Assembly: GCA_946531435.1 (NCBI GenBank) | Contig: CAMNAO010000017.1 | Location: 1-32,235, forward strand | Origin: an uncultured Clostridia bacterium | GTDB taxonomy: Bacteria > Bacillota > Clostridia > Oscillospirales > Oscillospiraceae | Reading direction: 5' to 3' | DNA length: 32,235 nt | Shown here: positions 1 to 7,352 of the stretch, piece after piece | Layout: each line of letters starts with the position of its first letter | Numbering within the stretch: the first letter of the stretch is position 1 | Translations under genes and position numbers: made by a program | The notes under the pieces: model-generated | What the model was told of the DNA's origin: nothing | Databases searched by the model: none | Seen by the model: only the letters and a program-made list of their open reading frames with translations

Positions 1-725
1 CCGAGTCCGACTCCGTGGTCGCCAACAATCTGCCTCTCCGCCAGGCCATGCTGTATGCCATCGACAGAGAATCCTGCCTGCTGGCTGCGGGCTTTGATTT
101 GAACAGCGGCTGGGTCTGCTATGACATCGGCACGCCGCTGATGGCGGGCTTCCAGGAGGAGTGGAAGGAAACCTGGTTCCCCTATGATCCCGACAAGGCA
201 AAGAGTCTGATGAAGGACGCCGGCTGTGAGAAGGGCGTCAAGGTCCGCTTCCACTATACCAGCGGCATGAATGCCGGCATGGTGGCCGTGGTCACTGAGT
301 GCCTCGCCGCCATCGGCGTGGAGGTGGAGCCCCTGGCTTACGACCAGGCGCTGTACAACACCTACAAGTACGATTCCTCCATCTGGGATATCGAGCTTGA
401 CAACAAGGGCGGCTACAGCCTGATCGACGACCTGTTCAACCTGTTCTGGCCGGCGGGCTACACCAACGGCGGCTGCTGCTTCTGCAAGGATCAGCACTTC
501 TACGATCTCATCGAGAAGGCCGCGGAGACCGGCGATCAGGCCGATCTCAACGCGCTCCATGACTACATGCAGGAGATCGCCATCGGCACCGGCCTCTATT
601 CCGGAGCTACGATCCAGGTCGTTCAGGACGGCATCATCAAGGTCATCTGGAACAACTACATGCAGCCCATGATCAACGCATGGACCTTTGCCGAGGACTT
701 TACCAGCAACGTTATTACTGACTGA
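1..725 (+). CDS. ABC transporter solute-binding protein, family 5 (partial, C-terminal part)
   Basis: This is the C-terminal part of an extracytoplasmic solute-binding protein for a Dpp/Opp-type importer. The gene begins before the window; the reading frame enters at base 3 and is open. The stretch around NNLPLRQAMLYAIDRE is the family-5 segment (PLRQAM.YAIDR) that normally lies in the second half of a protein of about 500-550 residues, so roughly 240 residues are visible. The signal peptide and lipobox are out of view. Downstream come the matching permeases and ATPases, which supports the role. Family-5 proteins bind peptides, but also nickel, opines, glycosides and oligosaccharides, so the ligand cannot be read from this part. 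A Cys-Cys-Phe-Cys cluster near residues 151-154 (counted from the GTG at base 15) is unusual for an exported protein. Family assignment is secure; ligand is unknown. Confidence 0.88.
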   Translation, partial: ESDSVVANNLPLRQAMLYAIDRESCLLAAGFDLNSGWVCYDIGTPLMAGFQEEWKETWFPYDPDKAKSLMKDAGCEKGVKVRFHYTSGMNAGMVAVVTECLAAIGVEVEPLAYDQALYNTYKYDSSIWDIELDNKGGYSLIDDLFNLFWPAGYTNGGCCFCKDQHFYDLIEKAAETGDQADLNALHDYMQEIAIGTGLYSGATIQVVQDGIIKVIWNNYMQPMINAWTFAEDFTSNVITD

Positions 726-801
726 TCCGATCTCTGTTTAACGGATATCAGATAACGGGCAGTCAGCAGCACAGAAAACGGAACATATCATGAACGGTGA
801 C

Positions 802-839
802 ATGAGGCCGGCTCCGCAAGACCGCGAATCCGGCCTCAT
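802..839 (+). promoter_or_regulatory. Intercistronic RNA hairpin between binding-protein and permease genes
   Basis: ATGAGGCCGG (802-811) is perfectly complementary to CCGGCCTCAT (830-839), giving a 10-bp stem with an 18-nt loop. No T-run follows directly, so it is not a classical terminator. Hairpins in this position often protect the upstream mRNA for the abundant binding protein and reduce permease expression; that role is inferred here. Confidence 0.6.
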
Positions 840-884
840 TGTCAAAAGCGAACTCTCATTTTTTCTGAGGAGGTTGAAAAACCT

Positions 885-1865
885 ATGCTGAAATATGTGG
901 GAAAGCGATTGCTGCAGATCATTCCGGTCCTGATCATCGTCGCGATCCTGATTTTTGTACTGATGTACTTTGTTCCCGGAGATCCGGTTCAGATCATGCT
1001 GGGCGACTATCACGCCACGGAGGAGCAGATCCAGGCGACCCGTGCCAGGCTCGGTTTGGACAAGCCCTTTTTGGTGCAGCTCTGGGATTATCTTGTGGGT
1101 CTCACACGCCTGGACTTCGGCGCCTCCTATATCTACAACATCAACGTAGGGCAGGAACTGATGCACCGCTTCCCCTATACCCTGCGGCTCGCCCTCTACA
1201 GCCTGGTGTTCGTTGTGGTCGTGGGCATCCCGCTGGGCGTCCTCTGCGCGGTACAGGCCGGCAAGACCGTGGACCGGGTCCTGATGGTCGTTACGCTGGT
1301 GCTGAACTCCATGCCCGCCTTCTGGCTGGGCCTTCTGCTGATCATTCTCTTCGCCGTCAAGCTCAACTGGCTGCCGACCAGCGGCATTCACGGGTGGACC
1401 AGCTGGATCATGCCCACCATTGCCACCTCAGTGGGTGCTCTCGCCGGCGTCTGCCGCCAGACCCGCTCCAGCATGCTGGAGGTCATCCGGTCTGACTTTG
1501 TGGTAACGGCCCGCTCCAAGGGGCTTTCGGAACGAAAGATCACCTATGGACACGCGCTGCCCAACGCCCTCATCCCTATCATTACGGTCTGCGGCACCCG
1601 TTTCGGCGCCATGCTGGGAGGATCCACCGTCATTGAGGCCATCTACACCGTGCCCGGTATCGGCCAGTACATGGTGAACGCCATCAACTCCCGTGACTAT
1701 CCCGTGGTGCGCGGATCGATCCTGTACATCGCCTTCAGCTTTTCCATCATCATGCTGGTGGTGGACCTGGTCTACGCCTTTGTGGACCCCCGGATCCGTG
1801 CGCAGTACGTGAAGGTGAAGAAAAAGGCGGAGTCTGAGGAAGAAAAGACTCCGGAAGCTGCCTGA
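885..1865 (+). CDS. dppB: ABC transporter permease, DppB/OppB family
   Basis: This is the first inner-membrane subunit of the importer (326 residues, family usual about 305-335). The N-terminus MLKYVGKRLLQIIPVL and the first membrane helix ending FVPGDPVQ are typical of DppB, as are about six hydrophobic segments in all. The EAA-type ATPase-coupling loop is seen at VVTARSKGLSERKITYGHA, followed by LPNALIPI. A strong AGGAGG site lies about 13 bases before the ATG. The tail after the last helix is charged (KVKKKAESEEEK). The gene is followed after 19 bases by dppC. The symbol indicates the family and not a proven dipeptide substrate. Confidence 0.93.
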   Translation: MLKYVGKRLLQIIPVLIIVAILIFVLMYFVPGDPVQIMLGDYHATEEQIQATRARLGLDKPFLVQLWDYLVGLTRLDFGASYIYNINVGQELMHRFPYTLRLALYSLVFVVVVGIPLGVLCAVQAGKTVDRVLMVVTLVLNSMPAFWLGLLLIILFAVKLNWLPTSGIHGWTSWIMPTIATSVGALAGVCRQTRSSMLEVIRSDFVVTARSKGLSERKITYGHALPNALIPIITVCGTRFGAMLGGSTVIEAIYTVPGIGQYMVNAINSRDYPVVRGSILYIAFSFSIIMLVVDLVYAFVDPRIRAQYVKVKKKAESEEEKTPEAA

Positions 1866-1884
1866 GGAATGGGGGTAAGAAATC

Positions 1885-2775
1885 ATGCCTAAGAATAAGG
1901 AAAACGATCAGATGAAGAGCAGGGCCTCCGATAAGCCGGGTTCCCTGGCCTATGTGGGAAAGTATCTTTTGCACAGCCCCAGCGCCATGGTTGGCCTTTG
2001 TTTCCTGGTGGGGATCATGATCCTCTCTTTTCTGACGCCGTTTATTTTCAAATATGGATTCCGCGAACTGAATATCCGCGCGCAGTATTCCACGCCCACG
2101 CTGGAGCATCCCTTCGGCTGCGATGAAGTGGGCAGAGACATCATGGTGCGGGTGCTCTACGGCGCGAAATACACCATCAGCATCGGCATCTTTGCCACTG
2201 CGGGAGGCGGCCTCATGGGGGTCATCCTGGGGGCCATCGCGGGTTACCGGGGCGGCCTTGTGGACAGCTTTATCATGCGCTTTCTGGACGTGTTCCAGTC
2301 CTTCCCCGCGATCCTGCTTGCCATTGCCATCGCGGCGGTCCTTGGCCCCGGCTACTGGAAGGTCATCCTGGCCTGCGGTATCACCGGCATACCGGGGTAT
2401 GCCCGCATGATGCGGGCCAATATCCTCACTGTCCGCGGCTCGGAGTACATTGAGGCTGCGAAATCCATCGGCTGCAAGGAATCCCGCGTGGTGGTCAAGC
2501 ACGTGATCCCGAACGCCTTTTCTCCGATGATCGTGTCCCTGGCCATGGGCGTCGCCAACGCCGGCCTTGCCGCTTCTTCCCTGAGCTTTCTGGGCTTTGG
2601 TGTGGTCCCGCCCACGCCGGAATGGGGCTCCATGCTTTCCACTGCGCGGACCTATATCCTGGAGCATCCGCATATGGTCATCTTCCCCGGGCTCTTCATC
2701 ATGCTCACGGTGCTCAGCTTCAACCTGGTGGGCGACGCCATCCGCGACGCCCTGGATCCCAAGCTGAGAGACTGA
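1885..2775 (+). CDS. dppC: ABC transporter permease, DppC/OppC family
   Basis: This is the second membrane subunit, pairing with the DppB-type protein to form the translocation channel. It is 296 residues long, normal for the family. The N-terminal OppC_N helix (SAMVGLCFLVGIMILSFLTP) is followed by the motif HPFGCDEVGRDIMVRVLYG, which is diagnostic of DppC (HPLGTDxxGRD). The EAA coupling loop is EYIEAAKSIGCKESRVVVKH then VIPNAFSPMIV. The C-terminus carries SFLGFGVVPPTPEWGSML and NLVGDAIRDALDPKLRD, again typical. It sits in the same transcription unit as its partners. A second, downstream strong RBS precedes the next gene (GGGGAGG about 10 bases upstream). Confidence 0.94.
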   Translation: MPKNKENDQMKSRASDKPGSLAYVGKYLLHSPSAMVGLCFLVGIMILSFLTPFIFKYGFRELNIRAQYSTPTLEHPFGCDEVGRDIMVRVLYGAKYTISIGIFATAGGGLMGVILGAIAGYRGGLVDSFIMRFLDVFQSFPAILLAIAIAAVLGPGYWKVILACGITGIPGYARMMRANILTVRGSEYIEAAKSIGCKESRVVVKHVIPNAFSPMIVSLAMGVANAGLAASSLSFLGFGVVPPTPEWGSMLSTARTYILEHPHMVIFPGLFIMLTVLSFNLVGDAIRDALDPKLRD

Positions 2776-2833
2776 GGCCCGCCTGAAGACATGGATCAAC
2801 CGAGTACCAATAACAATTTGGGGAGGATAAAAC

Positions 2834-3823
2834 ATGAGTGAACACGCGACTCCCAAAGAGGCTTTCCTGGATATCCGGGACCTGAAGGTGGAGTATAAGC
2901 TGGGAAAGGATACCATCTACGCGGTCAACGGCGTTTCCTTCCAGGTGGAAAAGGGCACGACCCTGGGCCTGGTGGGGGAGACCGGCGCGGGGAAGACGAC
3001 CATCGCCAAGGCGATCCTCCGGATCCTTCCGGATCATTCCCTGAAGATGATGGACGGCGTGGTGAAATTCGACGGCGAGGACATCCTGAATATGCCGGAT
3101 GAACAGCTGCGCCGTATCCGCGGCCGGAGGATCTCCATGATCTTCCAGGACCCCATGACAGCGCTGAACCCGGTGATGCCGGTGGTGGACCAGATCGCCG
3201 AGGGCATCGCCCTGCACCAGAACAAATCAAAGCAGGACGCCCGCATCGCGGCCATCAAGATGCTGGAGATGGTGGGCATCTCCTCGGACCGGGCAGGGGA
3301 ATATCCCCACCAGTTCTCGGGCGGGATGAAGCAGAGGGTGGTCATCGCCATCGCCCTGGCCTGCAACCCGGATCTTCTGATCGCGGATGAGCCCACGACC
3401 GCGCTGGATGTCACCATCCAGGCCCAGGTGCTGGAGCTCATCGGCAATCTGCGGGATGAGCTCGGCACGTCCATGATCCTGATCACCCACGACTTGGGCG
3501 TCGTGGCAGGGACCTGTGACAATGTGGCGGTGGTATACGCGGGAGAGATCATCGAGTACGGGACGAAGGAGGATATCTTCGATCATCCCACCCATCCCTA
3601 TACCATCGGGCTTTTCGGGGCGCTGCCCGACCTCTCCAAGGACGTGAAGAGGCTGTCCCCGATCGCCGGCCTGCCGCCTGATCCCTCCGTGGAGTATACC
3701 GGCTCCTGTCCCTTTGCCCCGCGCTGCCCCAAGGCTACGGAGGCCTGCACGAAGGAAAAACCTGTGGATATAGAAATTACCCCGGGGCATCTTGTTCGGT
3801 GCCATTTAGCAAAGGAGAAGTAA
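2834..3823 (+). CDS. dppD: ABC transporter ATPase, DppD/OppD family
   Basis: This is one of two cytoplasmic ATPases driving the importer (329 residues). Walker A is GETGAGKTT (residues 48-56), the Q-loop lies in IFQDPMTALNP, the signature is FSGGMKQR (161-168), Walker B is LLIADEP (181-187), and the switch histidine is in LITHDLGV. The C-terminal oligo_HPY region has CPFAPRCPKATEAC and a later Cys in VRCHL; these cysteines are the usual conserved set of Dpp/Opp ATPases and may bind an Fe-S cluster, as reported for some members. The stop codon is followed after one base by the ATG of the next ATPase gene, so the two are translationally linked. Confidence 0.95.
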   Translation: MSEHATPKEAFLDIRDLKVEYKLGKDTIYAVNGVSFQVEKGTTLGLVGETGAGKTTIAKAILRILPDHSLKMMDGVVKFDGEDILNMPDEQLRRIRGRRISMIFQDPMTALNPVMPVVDQIAEGIALHQNKSKQDARIAAIKMLEMVGISSDRAGEYPHQFSGGMKQRVVIAIALACNPDLLIADEPTTALDVTIQAQVLELIGNLRDELGTSMILITHDLGVVAGTCDNVAVVYAGEIIEYGTKEDIFDHPTHPYTIGLFGALPDLSKDVKRLSPIAGLPPDPSVEYTGSCPFAPRCPKATEACTKEKPVDIEITPGHLVRCHLAKEK

Positions 3824-3824
3824 T

Positions 3825-4784
3825 ATGGCCGCGTTGTTAGAAGTGGAACACCTGAAAAAGTATTTTCCCACCGGCAGAGGCACCGTGCACGCGGTGGATG
3901 ACGTGTCCTTTACCATCAACGAGGGCGAGACCATGGGACTTGTGGGTGAGTCCGGGTGTGGAAAATCCACGCTTGGCCGTACCTGCATCCACCTTCTGGA
4001 GAGTACGGAGGGCAAGCTCCTGTTCCAGGGGGAGGATGTGACCCATCTGAACAAAAAGCAGCTGGCGGAATTCCGGAAAAAGGTACAGATCATCTTCCAG
4101 GACCCCTTCTCCTCTCTGAATCCCAGAATGACCATCCGCGACACGGTGATCGAGCCTCTGATGCTGTCCAGGCAGTTTGAAGGCGCACAGCTGGAGAAGG
4201 AAGCGGAAAACCTCATGGACCTTGTGGGCATTGAGAGGCGCTTCTACAATTCCTATCCCCATGAGCTGGACGGCGGGCGCCGCCAGAGGGCTGGCGTCGC
4301 CAGGGCCATCTCGCTGAAGCCCAAGTTCGTGGTCTGCGACGAGCCGGTATCCGCTCTGGATGTGTCCATCCAGGCGCAGATCCTGAATCTGCTGATGGAT
4401 CTGCAGGATGAATTCCATCTGACCTATATGTTCGTCACCCATGACCTCAGCGTGGTGCGGCATATTTCCAGCAAGATCTGCGTCATGTATCTGGGGCAGA
4501 TGGTGGAGGTGGCTCCCACCAAGGAGCTGTTCGACAAGCAGTACCACCCCTATACCAAGGCGCTGCTCTCCGCCATCCCCTCCATTGATATCCATCATCA
4601 GCAGAAACGGATCATGCTGAAGGGTGAGATCACCTCTCCCATCAATCCCAAGCCGGGCTGCCGCTTCGCACCCCGCTGCCTCTATGCTACCGATGAGTGC
4701 AGAAAGCCGGATCAGCCTCTGGTAGAGGTGGGCCCCGATCATTTTGTTTCCTGCTGCCGGGTCAAGGAGATCAATAATCTTTGA
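3825..4784 (+). CDS. dppF: ABC transporter ATPase, DppF/OppF family
   Basis: This is the second ATPase of the importer (319 residues), expected to form a heterodimer with the DppD-type subunit. Walker A is GESGCGKST (41-49), the Q-loop region IFQDPFSSLNPR, Walker B FVVCDEP (168-174), the D-loop SALDVS, and the switch His is in FVTHDLSVV. The ABC signature reads LDGGRRQR (148-155) in place of LSGGQRQR. This variant occurs in clostridial DppF-like proteins as far as I recall, and the two glycines are kept. The C-terminal cysteine motif CRFAPRC and later CC is present. The RBS GGAG lies in the 3' end of dppD. Confidence 0.94.
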   Translation: MAALLEVEHLKKYFPTGRGTVHAVDDVSFTINEGETMGLVGESGCGKSTLGRTCIHLLESTEGKLLFQGEDVTHLNKKQLAEFRKKVQIIFQDPFSSLNPRMTIRDTVIEPLMLSRQFEGAQLEKEAENLMDLVGIERRFYNSYPHELDGGRRQRAGVARAISLKPKFVVCDEPVSALDVSIQAQILNLLMDLQDEFHLTYMFVTHDLSVVRHISSKICVMYLGQMVEVAPTKELFDKQYHPYTKALLSAIPSIDIHHQQKRIMLKGEITSPINPKPGCRFAPRCLYATDECRKPDQPLVEVGPDHFVSCCRVKEINNL

Positions 4785-4815
4785 CCCGCCGCCGCGGCCG
4801 GACGGAGGAAGCTCC

Positions 4816-5412
4816 ATGAAAAAGCGGAAAACACTTTATGACCGTTTCCAGGAGGACTACTGTGCGATCTATGAACCCGCGAACAACAAAAACGGGTTCA
4901 GGATTCGCTATGTCTACTATTCTCCCTGGTATCTCTGGGAGATGGAGGAGTCTGCCCTGAAACGACAGAAAAGGAAGACTCTGCTGGAGACTGCCGCCGG
5001 TCTGGCCGTGTTCCTTTTGTGCGCCGCGATTTACAGCGACGTCAATACGCAGATCTTTATCGCTGTTCCGGCGCTGCTGGCTCTCGCGGCTGCGGTGCCT
5101 GTGGCCTTCGGCGCCGGACAGTTCTTTTTCGCGAAGTATAGGACAACGCGGTTTGTTTTTGAAGATGTCAATAAACGGCTTCGCTTCTGGCCCACGCTGG
5201 CGTCCCTTTTCGCCGCCGCTGCCGGGATCGGATGCCTGTACTATATGATTCGTTACGGCGTTTCTCCGGATCGGCTGGCGGCTCTCCTGGGCTACGGTTT
5301 GACCTCCTTTCTGCTTCGCGATGTGGAAAGGCAGTATATGAGGATCTCCTTTACCACGGAGCCCAATGATACGCTGAAGCACGTCCAGCGTGCCACTTTG
5401 AACCGGGAATAA
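4816..5412 (+). CDS. Hypothetical four-helix membrane protein
   Basis: I do not recognise a family for this 198-residue protein. The ATG was chosen because GGAGG lies 6-7 bases upstream; a longer frame without an RBS extends back into dppF. The first 55 residues are polar and aromatic-rich (RIRYVYYSPWYLWEME). Hydrophobic segments follow at about residues 56-74, 80-105, 125-146 and 152-167, and a polar tail (RDVERQYMRISFTTEPND) ends the protein, so both ends are probably cytoplasmic. There is no signal peptide. It starts 31 bases after the importer ATPase gene with no terminator between, so it is probably co-transcribed with the importer. Function unknown; an accessory role for the transporter is only a guess. 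Confidence 0.75.
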   Translation: MKKRKTLYDRFQEDYCAIYEPANNKNGFRIRYVYYSPWYLWEMEESALKRQKRKTLLETAAGLAVFLLCAAIYSDVNTQIFIAVPALLALAAAVPVAFGAGQFFFAKYRTTRFVFEDVNKRLRFWPTLASLFAAAAGIGCLYYMIRYGVSPDRLAALLGYGLTSFLLRDVERQYMRISFTTEPNDTLKHVQRATLNRE

Positions 5413-5532
5413 GACTGATCCGGCTTGATCCGGGAACTGTAAATAGGAGGCCGGACTGAAGCGGTCTTGCTGTCGATAACTCCTTTCGGTCATGTATGAA
5501 TACCACTATCCGGACGGAATGTCGAGAACGAG

Positions 5533-7320
5533 GTGTTTGAGTTGCTGAAGAAATTTGTGAATGATTCCGCCTCCGTGGTGGAGGAGATGCTGGAGGGCGT
5601 TGTCAGCGCCTATCCGGATACCTATGTGAAGGTCCCCCGTGTGAACGCCCTTGCGTTTACGGAGAGCCGGAAAAACAAGGTCGCACTGGTGATCGGCGGC
5701 GGAACCGGGCACGAGCCGCTGTTTTTGGGCTTTGTCGGCGCCGGTCTTGCCGATGCGGTTGTGTGCGGCCGCCTTTATAACGCGCCGGACCCGGTCAGTA
5801 TTTATGACGCCGCCCAGGCGGTGGAGAGCGGCTGCGGCGTCCTGCTGCTCTACGGCAACTATCCCGGGGATTGCCTGAATTTCAAAAGCGCGGAGGAAGC
5901 GCTGAACCGGGACGGGATCGTGACCCGGCATATCTGCGTCTCGGACGACGTGGCTTCCGGTCCCAAAAGCCGCAAGCAGGATCGCCGCGGGATCTCCGGC
6001 GATGTGTTCATGATCAAGATCATCGGCGCCGCCTGTGACGCCGGCCTGGGGATCGATGAGATCGTAAAGCTCGGCGAGAAGGTCAATGAGAATCTGTGGA
6101 GCATTGCCGCCGCGATCACGAGACGGAGGATGAATACGGGGCTGGATCGCTATGACAGCGGGACCTCCATTGATCCTTTGTACATCGACTACGGCATCGG
6201 ACTGCACGGAGAGCGGGGGATCCTGTCGCTGAAGCTGCAGAGCGTGGATGCTCTTGTGGACACCATGTACAGCCAGCTCATGAGTGAGACGGAGATCCGG
6301 AAAAAGGACGAGGTCTGCGTCATTGTCAATGGGATGGGCTCCATCTCCGTCATGGAACTTTCCATCGTCTTCCGCCGTCTGAAGGCGCTATTGGACAGCG
6401 ACGGGATCCGCATTTATGACGTGGATATCAACAGCTATTGCTCCGGATATGAATCCTACGGCTTCTCGATCTCCCTTTTGAAGGTGGATGAGACGCTGAA
6501 GCACTATTACGGCAGCCCTGCCCATTCCCGTTTTTACAGCCATACCCTCACGAAGAGGAGGGAGCGGTGGAACAATTCCAGAAAAGCGTCTCAGGTCACC
6601 CGGGATCTCGGTGAGCTCACCCTTGGTGAAACCGAAAAATATGAGCCCGCGCCGCCCTTCGTCAATCCCATTCACACGCTGGACGTGCTGAGGGTTCGGG
6701 ACATGATGCTGAAGGTGGAGGAGGCCCTGGAGAAATCCGAAAGCTATCTGAATTACCTGGACAGCCTCTGTGGAGACGGTGACCATGGGATCTGCATCGC
6801 CAACGGAATGCGAAAAAGCGTTCCGGTGCTGCGTCGGATCCGTGAGGGGAGCCAGCCCCGGGATGTGTTTCTGGCCATCGCCCGTTCCATGCGGCTCAAC
6901 GCCGGGGGAGCCTCCGGCGCCTTCTTCGGCGGCATGTTTTTCGCCGCTGCCGACGCGCTGTTGGAAGAGAGCGAGATTACGACGGAAGGCTTCTGCAAAA
7001 TGTGGGAATCCGCGCTGAACGCCATTCAAAAGAAGGGCGGAGCCCGGGAGGGGGATAAGACGCTGATCGACGCGCTGGCCCCCGCTGTCAGAGCGTTGAG
7101 GGAGAACCGGGAAAAGGACTTTTTAAATGCGCTTATCGCGGCTGAGAAAGCGGCGGAGGTGGGTATGAATAATACCAGAGAGATGAGAGCAAAGTTCGGA
7201 CGGGGCAAATTCCTCCCGGATTTCGCTTTTGGCACACAGGATGCGGGGGCAACGACCATCTGGCTGAGTTTTAAGACCATGCGGCAGTATATCCAGGACG
7301 GAGGAAGCGTTACCGAATAA
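5533..7320 (+). CDS. Ketose kinase, DhaK-DhaL fusion (dihydroxyacetone/erythrulose kinase family)
   Basis: This predicted ATP-dependent ketose kinase has the usual single-chain order: DhaK domain (about 1-335), linker, DhaL domain (about 385-590). DhaK residues that hold the substrate are kept: GGGTGHEP with His60, YPGDCLNF with Asp113, and the His that forms the covalent hemiaminal, His225 in GIGLHGERG. The Ser80 position of E. coli DhaK (TSP) is Ala84 here (YNAP), and the Pro after the active-site His motif is Arg. The DhaL nucleotide site is GDGDHG (414-419), with GGASG and QDAGATT downstream. No DhaM or PTS partner is in view, so ATP is the likely donor. The GTG start has a weak RBS; TTG at 5542 (after GAGGTG) is an alternative. 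Context favours L- or D-erythrulose over dihydroxyacetone, which is inference. Confidence 0.88.
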   Translation: MFELLKKFVNDSASVVEEMLEGVVSAYPDTYVKVPRVNALAFTESRKNKVALVIGGGTGHEPLFLGFVGAGLADAVVCGRLYNAPDPVSIYDAAQAVESGCGVLLLYGNYPGDCLNFKSAEEALNRDGIVTRHICVSDDVASGPKSRKQDRRGISGDVFMIKIIGAACDAGLGIDEIVKLGEKVNENLWSIAAAITRRRMNTGLDRYDSGTSIDPLYIDYGIGLHGERGILSLKLQSVDALVDTMYSQLMSETEIRKKDEVCVIVNGMGSISVMELSIVFRRLKALLDSDGIRIYDVDINSYCSGYESYGFSISLLKVDETLKHYYGSPAHSRFYSHTLTKRRERWNNSRKASQVTRDLGELTLGETEKYEPAPPFVNPIHTLDVLRVRDMMLKVEEALEKSESYLNYLDSLCGDGDHGICIANGMRKSVPVLRRIREGSQPRDVFLAIARSMRLNAGGASGAFFGGMFFAAADALLEESEITTEGFCKMWESALNAIQKKGGAREGDKTLIDALAPAVRALRENREKDFLNALIAAEKAAEVGMNNTREMRAKFGRGKFLPDFAFGTQDAGATTIWLSFKTMRQYIQDGGSVTE

Positions 7321-7352
7321 ACGTGCCTCCCTCGTACAACTTGGTGATTATC

